Source: Setomelanomma holmii (lineage: Eukaryota; Ascomycota; Dothideomycetes; Pleosporales; Phaeosphaeriaceae). From it: DNA of 20,543 bases. The notes under the pieces were generated by a model that saw nothing but the letters and a program-made list of their open reading frames with translations, searched no databases and was not told the origin of the DNA. How positions within the stretch are numbered: position 1 is the stretch's first letter; the number at the start of each line of letters is the position of its first letter. The position numbers and the translations under genes are program-made. This document shows, one piece after another, positions 6,894 through 14,161 of the stretch. The DNA lies in assembly GCA_010015745.1 (NCBI GenBank), contig ML978387.1:1-20543 (forward strand), written 5' to 3'.

Positions 6894-9506
6894 ATGGCGC
6901 ACAATGCCAACTTCTCCGGCCTCACAGACGAGCTCGTCCACTCAGTCCTGAGATTTGATCCTGCCACCAACAAGCAAGCCTACAAACGTGCCAAAGAAAT
7001 CGCATCACGGGGACTGCGCGGTCATCAGTATGCGCGCACCAATCAATTCGATGTAACGTCTAGCTTCGCCGGCCTGGACGAGAAGTTCCGTGTAAAGGAT
7101 CGTGATGATTTGGCGGACGCTCTGCAGGTTCGCCTGCAGGAGCTCGAGGAGGTGACGAGCAGATTCAAGCCCGACTTTCTGGCATTGCTGCTGCAGCTCT
7201 CTGATCGGCCCCTGGAGAATACCAGAGTCGAAGCCTTAGATTTGCTGCGGCCGCCTACCCCTCCACCGCCCTTGACATGGGCCGACATTCTGCATGATGA
7301 TCCATATAGCGATGAGGACATCTGGAAGGATATTGACTATGCAGGTGGATCTTCAGGCGAAGAGCAGACCCCAAAGAAGCGACCCACCAAATCCAAGTCG
7401 TCTCCGCCAACGAGCGTGGACGACGACGATCCAAGAGACCCTGAGCGTTGTATCGTGCTACCACATCCGGACCTGGTCCAGGGCATCGAGGCTAATCAGT
7501 TCTGGAATACGGCAGCGGACGAAGAAAACACCAAGATTCACATCACTGAACTTCAGGCGGTTCGTGAGACGCTTTTCATGCTAGCTGGGCTTCACACAAG
7601 CCTTTATCCCATGGACAAGCAGCAAATCAATATCCGCATCAACTCTCGTTATGAACTCCGTCATGCTATGAACAACACTGTGGAGCACCTGCTAGCAGAG
7701 TTCGTTGCGATTGGAAGAGAAATCTTTCGCCTTCGTCAGTGGACGAAACGCCCGTCACCCCTACCACTTGTCCAAGCCTTCGAAGCCGCCGTTCGAACAC
7801 GCCTCGTGCAATACGACGATGCCCTTGCGGAGCTACAAGATCAGTATCTAACGCCAACTGCGCCTATCGCCGTCAGCCTGCTACGCTTGCTCGCTGATGT
7901 GCGCACCACTGCAGCACATCTGCTCCGGCTTGCAAGGGTCGTCTCTGCGATCGAGCCAGAGCTTCTTGTCAACCCTTTCAGTCACCTCGAGGCACTTTTT
8001 GACGAGATATCGCTTGCACAGATGACACTGGAACTCGACATCTTTCGTTATTTGTCCGAAGTATTGTTTGAGTGTCTGCAGACATACCTGAAGCCACTTC
8101 GAAAGTGGATGGAAACTGGTGAGCTAGGTGCTAACGATGAGACGTTTTTCGTCTTCCAAAGCAACACCGGAAGCGACATAAACTCGCTCTGGCACGATCA
8201 ATATGTTCTTCGCAGAGATGCTCATAACAAATTGAGAGCGCCGTCCTTTTTACAGCCTGCAGTGCAGAAAATCTTCAATACTGGGAAAAGCGTGGTGTTC
8301 TTGAAAGAGCTAGGTTGTCAAGGCAAGGACACAGTGGATCAGAACTGCGAACCTCGCATCGATTACGAAACAGTGTGTGGTGGCTCAGACAAGCTTCCTC
8401 TTGCAACCTTTGCCGAACTATTTCGAGCTGCATTTGACCGCTGGATGCAGAGCAAATACTCTCAGGCTTCTACCGTGTTGCGACAACATCTCATAGGGAC
8501 GTGTGGTCTTATGCGTACCCTTGATGCCTTCGCACTATTATACCTTGGCAAAAATGGTACCATCTTCGAGGAATTTGCGACTGCCATATTTGAGCGACTG
8601 GACGCAGGCCGCAAAGGATGGAACGATCGCTACGTGTTGACGGAAGTTACTCGCAGCATCTTCGTCAAGATCATGTCTCGTACTGAAGCAGAGAGGATCG
8701 TGGTGCGCTCCTCCAAGATAAAGAACGGAATCAAATCCCTGAAAGGACTGGCAACGGTGACACTCGACTATGCTCTTCCGTGGCCGGTCCAGAACATCAT
8801 TCAACGTTCCTCCATTCCGACATATCAACACATTCTCACCACGTTGATGCAAGTCTATCGTGTCAAGTACTTGCTACAACGCCTACACTTGCATCGTTCC
8901 TCGGGATTTGAGCACCCATTCACTAGGTTGGTGCACAAGTTGCGACATCGGCTCAATTGGTTCGCTGACACGATGCGTTCGTATCTCACGGAGACAGTCA
9001 TTTTCTTCACAAGCCTTGACGCGGATATCGCGATAGACAAGGCAGACGACATTGACGGAATGGCCAACATTCATGTCCAATTTGTTGCAAAGCTCCAAGA
9101 GCGGGCCCTTCTTGGCAGTGACCTAAAGCCGATACACAAAGCGATCATGGAACTTCTTGACATTGGAGTAACGTTCACGACACTTCTCGCCGATGGCTCT
9201 ACAGACGAGCCGTCGAGCATTAATGCCAAAAAGACAAGATCGAAGAAAATCGAAGAGATCGATTCCGATGATGCCAATGATGATCTTGAAGGCGGCTCGC
9301 CCAAAGCACCTGCGCCAGTCACGCAACAAGATCTTTTAGATTCACTGCGTACGATCGACAGTGACTTTGCCAGGTTACTGCCCTTCATCATAGCTGGTCT
9401 ACGAAGTGTAGGACGAGTCGGCGCGGAGCCAATGTGGGAGCAGCTAGCTGATCGACTGGCGTGGGAAGGGAAGAGGGAGGGCATCCCAGAACGCATTGCA
9501 GTCTAA
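6894..9506 (+). CDS. GCP5: Gamma-tubulin complex component 5 (GCP5/Mod21-like), Spc97/Spc98 family
   Basis: Non-core subunit of the gamma-tubulin ring complex, which nucleates microtubules at spindle pole bodies and cytoplasmic organising centres. It is a single exon of 870 aa. The frame stays open 29 codons further upstream but offers only GTG there, so the first ATG (6894, GAC ATG GC context, MAHNANFSGL) is taken as the start. The N-terminal part (about 50-150) has the fungal GCP5/Mod21 signature: QFDVTSSFAGLDEKFRV, LLLQLSDRPLENTRVEALDL, LRPPTPPPPLTWADIL and an acidic EDIWKDIDY. A charged disordered linker follows at 151-186. The GCP core starts near residue 220 (QAVRETLFMLAGLHTSLY) and runs to the end, interrupted late by an acidic, Lys-rich loop (IDSDDANDDLEGG). 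GCP6 is the main alternative, but the N-terminal block fits GCP5 better. Budding yeast lacks this subunit; filamentous fungi and fission yeast keep it. Confidence 0.92.
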   Translation: MAHNANFSGLTDELVHSVLRFDPATNKQAYKRAKEIASRGLRGHQYARTNQFDVTSSFAGLDEKFRVKDRDDLADALQVRLQELEEVTSRFKPDFLALLLQLSDRPLENTRVEALDLLRPPTPPPPLTWADILHDDPYSDEDIWKDIDYAGGSSGEEQTPKKRPTKSKSSPPTSVDDDDPRDPERCIVLPHPDLVQGIEANQFWNTAADEENTKIHITELQAVRETLFMLAGLHTSLYPMDKQQINIRINSRYELRHAMNNTVEHLLAEFVAIGREIFRLRQWTKRPSPLPLVQAFEAAVRTRLVQYDDALAELQDQYLTPTAPIAVSLLRLLADVRTTAAHLLRLARVVSAIEPELLVNPFSHLEALFDEISLAQMTLELDIFRYLSEVLFECLQTYLKPLRKWMETGELGANDETFFVFQSNTGSDINSLWHDQYVLRRDAHNKLRAPSFLQPAVQKIFNTGKSVVFLKELGCQGKDTVDQNCEPRIDYETVCGGSDKLPLATFAELFRAAFDRWMQSKYSQASTVLRQHLIGTCGLMRTLDAFALLYLGKNGTIFEEFATAIFERLDAGRKGWNDRYVLTEVTRSIFVKIMSRTEAERIVVRSSKIKNGIKSLKGLATVTLDYALPWPVQNIIQRSSIPTYQHILTTLMQVYRVKYLLQRLHLHRSSGFEHPFTRLVHKLRHRLNWFADTMRSYLTETVIFFTSLDADIAIDKADDIDGMANIHVQFVAKLQERALLGSDLKPIHKAIMELLDIGVTFTTLLADGSTDEPSSINAKKTRSKKIEEIDSDDANDDLEGGSPKAPAPVTQQDLLDSLRTIDSDFARLLPFIIAGLRSVGRVGAEPMWEQLADRLAWEGKREGIPERIAV

Positions 9507-9960
9507 GCATCATAAAACGTGCTTGTCCAAAGTGGCAGGTCTCTCAAATAACCAGATACTGCGGCTCTCATTGCACTTTTGGCCTCCCCCAACACGTTTG
9601 AAGAGCGAGCTTGAGCACCTACTGAAGCAATCAAGCACCGCATCCGGTCTAGTAACAAAAAAACCGAGTGCATTCAGTGGTCGCATGTTTACCTCTTCAG
9701 TGCAGGCTAGTCTAGTGTCCCTGTCAAGTTCGGAAGCGTTCGCCCCGCCATCCGCTGCCAAGCTGCACGTTTATCAGCATCGACATTAGCAACTTCATCG
9801 TCTACTCCACGCCTTCCCGCCAGCTTACCAAGCCCGGTACGCCTTGAAAACATTTTCCGAGAGTCCCTGTTCAGTGTACCATATACGAACAGCTCGATCT
9901 GCAACACCGCCTTGCGGTCTTGAGACTCGAAGTCTATCCAGTATCAGTCAATCGCGAACC
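9507..9960. other. Intergenic between GCP5 and the broken NAD(P)-binding gene
   Basis: The 454 bp hold no recognisable gene. Several short frames exist on both strands but show no domain or coding bias. It presumably contains the GCP5 3' UTR and the ancestral promoter of the downstream gene. Confidence 0.5.
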
Positions 9961-10140
9961 ATGCCTCGTCATATACTAGTCTTTGGCTCCACCTCACCGT
10001 CTAGCTTGGCCTTTTGCCTTGCCGCTCTGCGCGACTCACACACATTGACTCTTTTGTGCGCAATACCTCCAAGCTTCTCACAGAGATATCGTCCAACGCC
10101 ACCGTCATAGTTGGCGAGCCCACTGATGCCGGTGCGCTGG

Positions 10141-10145
10141 AAAAG
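10141..10145. repeat. Left target-site duplication AAAAG
   Basis: Five-base direct repeat immediately before the TGT terminus of the inserted element; the matching copy is at 10278-10282. Five bp is the usual duplication size for LTR-retrotransposon integrases. Confidence 0.8.
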
Positions 10146-10277
10146 TGTGGAACAAGAAGGTGATTGAACATTCTATGTTATTCCTGATGTGGAGAGAGAC
10201 AGGCGTAAGGCCTGTTTATATACATGAGAGCGTGCAAACGCTACTAGCGTAGCACGTGATAGGAATCCAAACCAACA
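10146..10277. mobile_element. Solo-LTR-like insertion (132 bp, TGT...ACA)
   Basis: The element begins TGTGGAACAAG and ends AATCCAAACCAACA, so it has the TG...CA termini of LTR retrotransposons, extended to TGT/ACA. It is flanked by AAAAG on both sides. Removing the element plus one AAAAG joins ...CTG GAA AAG to GCG ATA CCA GAT GGA in frame, which reconstructs a smooth LEKAIPDGADTC peptide and fixes both ends to the base. Inside are a TATA-like TTTATATA at about 10215-10222, as expected for an LTR promoter read on the plus strand, and a 6-bp inverted repeat ACGCTA-C-TAGCGT (10238-10250). No internal retroelement coding sequence remains, so this is a solo LTR left by LTR-LTR recombination, or a very small non-autonomous element. 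A MITE is less likely because no long terminal inverted repeat is present. The superfamily (Copia or Gypsy) cannot be decided from one LTR. Confidence 0.8.
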
Positions 10278-10282
10278 AAAAG
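10278..10282. repeat. Right target-site duplication AAAAG
   Basis: Second copy of the 5-bp duplication, directly after the ACA terminus of the element. The next base, 10283, starts the Ala codon that resumes the host reading frame. Confidence 0.8.
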
Positions 10283-10753
10283 GCGATACCAGATGGAGCG
10301 GACACATGTGTCTCTTTTCTCGGCCCGGTGATGAGTAGTCTGAAGAAGGGAAAGATGCTGGTAACAGACGGGTACAAAACCATCATACCATTGTTACAAA
10401 AGTACAAGTACAAGAGGGCACTGGTTTTGAGCACAGCTTCGTATAAGGTTCCTGAAGACCGATTCACGCTGCTATTCTCGCTCATGGTGTGGATGGTTTA
10501 TCTGTTCGCACGTGTCGCCTACGACGAAGTCAATGGGTTCTCACCACTCGTGGCGCAGCTTCCGGCTGACGAATTCGCATGGACAATATATCGCGTCCCT
10601 ATCCTGAGGGATGGTAAGCCGAAGGAGGTTGCGGCGAGACTTGTGGGCGATGTGGGGATTACTCTGGAGAGAAAGGCGATGGCAGAGTGGTTATTGCAAG
10701 AGATGGAGCAGGGAAACTGGATTGGAAAATGTCCAGCTATTGCGAATGCTTAG

Positions 10754-11374
10754 TTGGAAGTTCTGGGCGATGATACATGATGACAGAAGGATCCGAGGGA
10801 TTGAATGCGAGAACACAGGATAGTATGCAGGGTCTGACCGCGCCTTCATGGCAGATAACATCAAACGCCGATCACGGAAGTCACATGCGTTGAGGCTCAT
10901 GACCTTTTGGTCGAATGAAATGCCTCGCCGTGTGTGCCACCATGCCAGCAGCTTCCCGTAGTACCAGTCCCGAACGCTCCACAGAACTGTCCAAAGAGAA
11001 ATGATGGTCAAACCCATGATAGTTCGAGATGAACCCAACATACGTCTTAGTCGAGTCGGCCCAAAGATCCAAGTCTTCGTTCATGGGGAGTATGAGATGT
11101 CAGACGTGTCAGAATGCTTCTTGTTGCGCGTGGTAGGGTATACATGGAGCTGGCAACCGTCGGCGTGTTGATGAAGGGTAGAGTGATGCTTTGGCGCTTC
11201 TTGACTTTGTTTGCTTGGCAATTCGAAACGCAAAGCCCAAATCACCTCCGTGATGGGCCAAATCCCCGCAGAAGGAGCTCTGGATGCTGCCAGCATGAAG
11301 CTGCGGGAAGTGGGCATGACCAAAAGGATGGGTCAAGTCGCTTTGGGGTGTCAACTTGTTCTCAAGCCAAGAAC
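10754..11374. other. Convergent intergenic region, no gene recognised
   Basis: These 621 bp lie between the 3' end of the plus-strand NAD(P)-binding relic and the 3' end of the minus-strand HET gene. Several overlapping short frames occur on both strands (minus 10881-11084 and 11109-11414, for instance). They contradict one another, and none shows a domain or a coherent start. One minus-strand frame contains a hydrophobic run (TIMGLTIISLWTVLWSV), but its continuation is antisense to the NAD(P)-binding gene. A decayed gene remains possible. Confidence 0.5.
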
Positions 11375-13501
11375 CTACGCCAGAACGATAGTTGGCTTTG
11401 GTATCGTCCCCCACCTATCTGTCTCCCATTCAAGCTCCGTCTTGTATCTTTCTTCCATATACAGCTCCCCATCCATGATTCCATGCAAGTAACACGGCCC
11501 ACGGAGTTGCGATATTGGCGTACGGACCATGCTGGGCACAACGCGTGTATGCTGCCTATTGGCTGGTCGGAGGTCGGACGTGTAATTATTCGCAGCGAGC
11601 TCCGAGAGCGTAGCCACGGACGTGTTTCTAATCACAAAAGCTGTTCCCGGACCACCAAGCACGACCACGATATCGCTAGGCTCAGCATCAGGAGGAGCGA
11701 GGCCCATGTAGCCTCGCTCAGTGATGATGAAGCGATGATTGCGGAGAACGTCGCCGATGTACTTATGTAACAGCCAGATTATAACCCCATGATGATCGAG
11801 ATCACGTTTTGGGTCGAAAAACAGCGTGCCACTAGGACACGTCTCCACAGGAGCTTTTAGAGACGGTGCAACCACCGCCCACAGCCTGGACCATACTGCG
11901 CCTGACTTCGCGAGAAACATGTCGATATATTGGCGCCATACTCTCATAATTCTCCTATTGTTCAGACGAACATTGAGGTCAAATTCGTCAAGATACCTCT
12001 GGAAAGGGTGGTCGTAGTCGCTGGGCCCAGACGGCATGCCCGTCAAAATGGCAAAGCCTAAGGCTTCGACCCACCCGTACCCACTGGGATGCGGCTGAGA
12101 GGTTCTTACAAATAAGATGAGGAATAATAACACGTTGCGTAGCTTGACAGTGTCTGCTAATCTTTTGCAAGGTTCAATCTGACGAGGTATTTGTATGCCG
12201 CAAGATATCTTGTCAAAACGTTGGCCTCGAATCATCAAATATCCCGGCCGATCTATTTGTCGAAGGTTACATGCCATGTGATGCATTGGTGTTAATGCAG
12301 CGTACTCCATAGAGAAGACTGGGCTCCACTCGTCGCGGTTTGGACGCAGGTCTGGGCACCATGAAGGCAAGCTGTCGTCGTCTAGTCGAAGTGCTGCTTC
12401 CTCTATTGCCTTCGAATCCTGGGCGTCCGCTTTATTTGCGTAACGCCGTGATAGACCAGCGTGAAAGAATGCGCTATATCCTCCAAACCTTGACCAGTAC
12501 TCTGCATACGCCCACTCTGCCGTTCGCGTGTAGTCTGGAGCAAAAGGCGAGGGGACGTAAATCTTTAATGTATTCCCGGGAAGAGCCATACTGAGAACAG
12601 CATAGATTTTGTCTCGTTCATCTTGACACATTCTATCCCTCAGTGCCCAAGCTGCACTACCCATGCTCCATGCCTGATCCATCTGAAGAAGTATGGGGCG
12701 GTGATTCGTCGATCGCATATTCATTAAGTATTTGGATCGAGTGATCAAGAGCGACCACGCATCGTTGAAGGAGCGCATATCAACCGGACTGGGGGTAAAC
12801 TCTCTCAAACAACTGGCAAGCACCCTTGCCGCACGCTCGAAGTCGTTCCAGCTCATCTCGTGTCGACCACAGAGAAATTTCGGTCTTCTTGCTAGGGAGA
12901 CTTCCTGCACCACCCAAAGTCGAGTAAACCAAGGATTGCTGTAGATACAGTCGACGTGCGCTTCTCTGGCGGCGCCAATAACCGAATTCACATCTTTGGC
13001 CCTGCCCGGATTGTCTCCGATGATAGCCCACATGTTCTCCACAGAGTCTGGCCCGATATATGTGGTTGACTCGTTTGCCAGTCTCTGGAGATGCTTCAAT
13101 GCCAATAGCCGCTCACTTGTGGGATGACCTAGCCAGCAAAAGACAGTCTCGGCTTCACGGTATATGCTGCCCATCAGAGCGACTTGCGAGCTCTTCTCAC
13201 CATCGTCTTCTTGATTGATACAAATGGCATCGACCCAAATAGTTCTTGTTGTATCTGGTTGTCTCAGATGTGTAAGAAACGAGTACAAATTCTCGGAGAT
13301 TTTGAGCTGGTTGGTAGCGGTGTGTAGCGCCTTGCTCTGATCTGGGGTACCCCACACGTAGGAAAGCGCTGCATATGAACAGCTATCGCCGAGTGTGTGA
13401 ACCTCGAGTCGAGCCTCCAGAGGGGCTTGATCACAGCCTGATAGAAGTTGGAGTAGGCGGACGCTTCTCTTGTTTGGCAGGACGGCCTCAGCGTATGCCA
13501 T
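11375..13501 (-). CDS. HET-domain protein (heterokaryon-incompatibility-like)
   Basis: Filamentous-fungal HET domain (PF06985) protein, a family that includes allorecognition factors triggering cell death after fusion of incompatible hyphae. Most genomic copies have no tested role. It is a single exon of 708 aa starting MAYAEAVLPNKRSVRLLQLL. The three HET blocks are in order: AALSYVWGTPDQSKALH (44-60), then IWVDAICINQEDDGEKSSQV (88-107) leading into MGSIYREAETVFCWLG, and NPWFTRLWVVQEVSLARRP (189-207). A long C-terminal region without a recognisable partner domain follows. It ends YLHGIMDGELYMEERYK, the usual tail of HET-domain-only proteins. No frameshift or internal stop is seen, so it looks intact. 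No partner gene of the HeLo or NACHT/STAND type lies next to it. The start fits because HET proteins normally place SIRLLxLLPG-like sequence within the first 25 residues. Confidence 0.95.
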   Translation of the reverse strand: MAYAEAVLPNKRSVRLLQLLSGCDQAPLEARLEVHTLGDSCSYAALSYVWGTPDQSKALHTATNQLKISENLYSFLTHLRQPDTTRTIWVDAICINQEDDGEKSSQVALMGSIYREAETVFCWLGHPTSERLLALKHLQRLANESTTYIGPDSVENMWAIIGDNPGRAKDVNSVIGAAREAHVDCIYSNPWFTRLWVVQEVSLARRPKFLCGRHEMSWNDFERAARVLASCLREFTPSPVDMRSFNDAWSLLITRSKYLMNMRSTNHRPILLQMDQAWSMGSAAWALRDRMCQDERDKIYAVLSMALPGNTLKIYVPSPFAPDYTRTAEWAYAEYWSRFGGYSAFFHAGLSRRYANKADAQDSKAIEEAALRLDDDSLPSWCPDLRPNRDEWSPVFSMEYAALTPMHHMACNLRQIDRPGYLMIRGQRFDKISCGIQIPRQIEPCKRLADTVKLRNVLLFLILFVRTSQPHPSGYGWVEALGFAILTGMPSGPSDYDHPFQRYLDEFDLNVRLNNRRIMRVWRQYIDMFLAKSGAVWSRLWAVVAPSLKAPVETCPSGTLFFDPKRDLDHHGVIIWLLHKYIGDVLRNHRFIITERGYMGLAPPDAEPSDIVVVLGGPGTAFVIRNTSVATLSELAANNYTSDLRPANRQHTRVVPSMVRTPISQLRGPCYLHGIMDGELYMEERYKTELEWETDRWGTIPKPTIVLA

Positions 13502-14161
13502 GCCTACAGGAGTGGTTTTTGGCGATTCGCAGTCCGTTGAGTTGCACAGGAATTAATCAAAGTGGGTTTCAGAGGTTTGGTCGAGGATTAGCTGTCCTGT
13601 CAAAGTTTCCAGGTTGTGAGTTCGAGGCTGTGGTGCGCCTGCGGGGCCAATGCGCGGCTGCGCCACGTAGGGAGCCACACCCAAATTGGTTTCAAGTGAA
13701 ATCAGATGGCTGGAGGTGCAGTCCAAATCCAGAAGCATCGAAGTTTTTAAATCACGTTGGCGCACTCATACTCATGCAAGTCTACATCTTAACGATATCT
13801 CTCAAAGGGTTGACCCGCTTGATCAGAGTGGTCGCCTCACTGAGACGTGAGTGGAGCCGAGAAACGTGTGGCAAGTTGATCATTTAGCAAATGCACTGAT
13901 GCGAGTTTGTCCGGACGTGTTGAGATGCAAAGCTCGACTGTTGTGGTCAAACGGGTGCCTGGAGCTCTGCAGTTGTTCCTTTTGGTGAGGACCTGTACGT
14001 TTCACCATGCAGATCTGGTCTACGAGAGTCGAGAGGATAACAGGCGATTTGTATGTAACTTACCGCGGACTTCGAGTCCGCTTCTGAGGTTTTGGTATAT
14101 GGAGAACGCCAAACCGTGAACGCCATCTGATCCTTCCTTGACATGCACCGGTAGTTATGAA
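13502..14161. other. Intergenic between the ADE6 3' end and the HET gene start
   Basis: These 660 bp hold no supportable gene. The left part should be the HET promoter and the right part the ADE6 3' UTR. A degenerate tRNA-like stretch with a box-B-like GTTCGAGGC at about 13619-13627 and a perfect 7-bp stem-loop at 14065-14081 are the only structures noticed; both are discussed elsewhere in this report. Confidence 0.5.
14065..14081. repeat. Perfect 7-bp inverted repeat with 3-nt spacer
   Basis: GCGGACT-TCG-AGTCCGC. The core also reads CGG-N9-CCG, the general form of a binding site for a Zn2Cys6 binuclear-cluster regulator. It lies about 80 bp downstream of the ADE6 stop codon and 560 bp upstream of the HET start codon. 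It could be a hairpin in the ADE6 3' UTR or a regulator site. About one such repeat is expected by chance in a window this size. Confidence 0.4.

Larger units (their letters stand above)
9961..10753 (+). pseudogene. NAD(P)-binding Rossmann-fold (NmrA/atypical SDR-like) gene, frameshifted and split by a solo LTR
   Basis: The 5' part starts at ATG 9961 (MPRHILVFGSTSPSS) and runs about 61 codons to TAG. The 3' part (10283-10753) is open from DGADTCVSFLGPVM through VLSTASYKVPEDRF to the natural stop after CPAIANA. Together they match an atypical SDR/NAD(P)H-binding protein: a beta1 strand with Gly-rich loop, the STASYK segment and the C-terminal half. Three defects are visible. (1) At 10054-10055 one base is missing; in the next frame the protein continues VRNTSKLLTEISSNATVIV up to Lys at 10143-10145. 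(2) The 132-bp element at 10146-10277, with a duplicated AAAAG, splits the gene. (3) The expected GxxGxxG nucleotide-binding loop reads GSTSPSS, missing two glycines. Repaired length would be about 218 aa, so the gene was otherwise complete. An intron cannot explain it, because the sequence on both sides of the lesion is conserved-looking coding sequence. A sequencing error could explain (1) but not (2) or (3). The original substrate is unknown. Confidence 0.85.

Noticed and set aside
9707..9907. Minus-strand frame containing ELFVYGTL, reminiscent of gamma-glutamylcyclotransferase
   Set aside because: Only the short YGTL word resembles the family. The following residues do not fit, and the frame is just 66 codons.
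10145..10282. Intron interpretation of the insertion (GTGTGG...AAAAAG)
   Set aside because: Removing the GT-AG interval takes out 138 bp and shifts the frame, whereas removing element plus one duplication (137 bp) restores it. The upstream frameshift would remain in any case.
11114..11770. 218-codon plus-strand frame
   Set aside because: It is mostly antisense to the HET gene, and its left end lies in a region where frames on both strands conflict. No domain was seen.
13570..13640. tRNA-like stretch with a box-B-like GTTCGAGGC and an anticodon-loop-like CTGTCAA
   Set aside because: The T-stem and anticodon stem do not pair, no acceptor stem could be built, and box A is poor. At most it is a tRNA- or SINE-derived relic. 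A tRNAscan/Infernal run would settle it.
13375..13887. 170-codon plus-strand frame over the HET start
   Set aside because: It is antisense to HET exon sequence and then runs into the intergenic region. No recognisable protein features.
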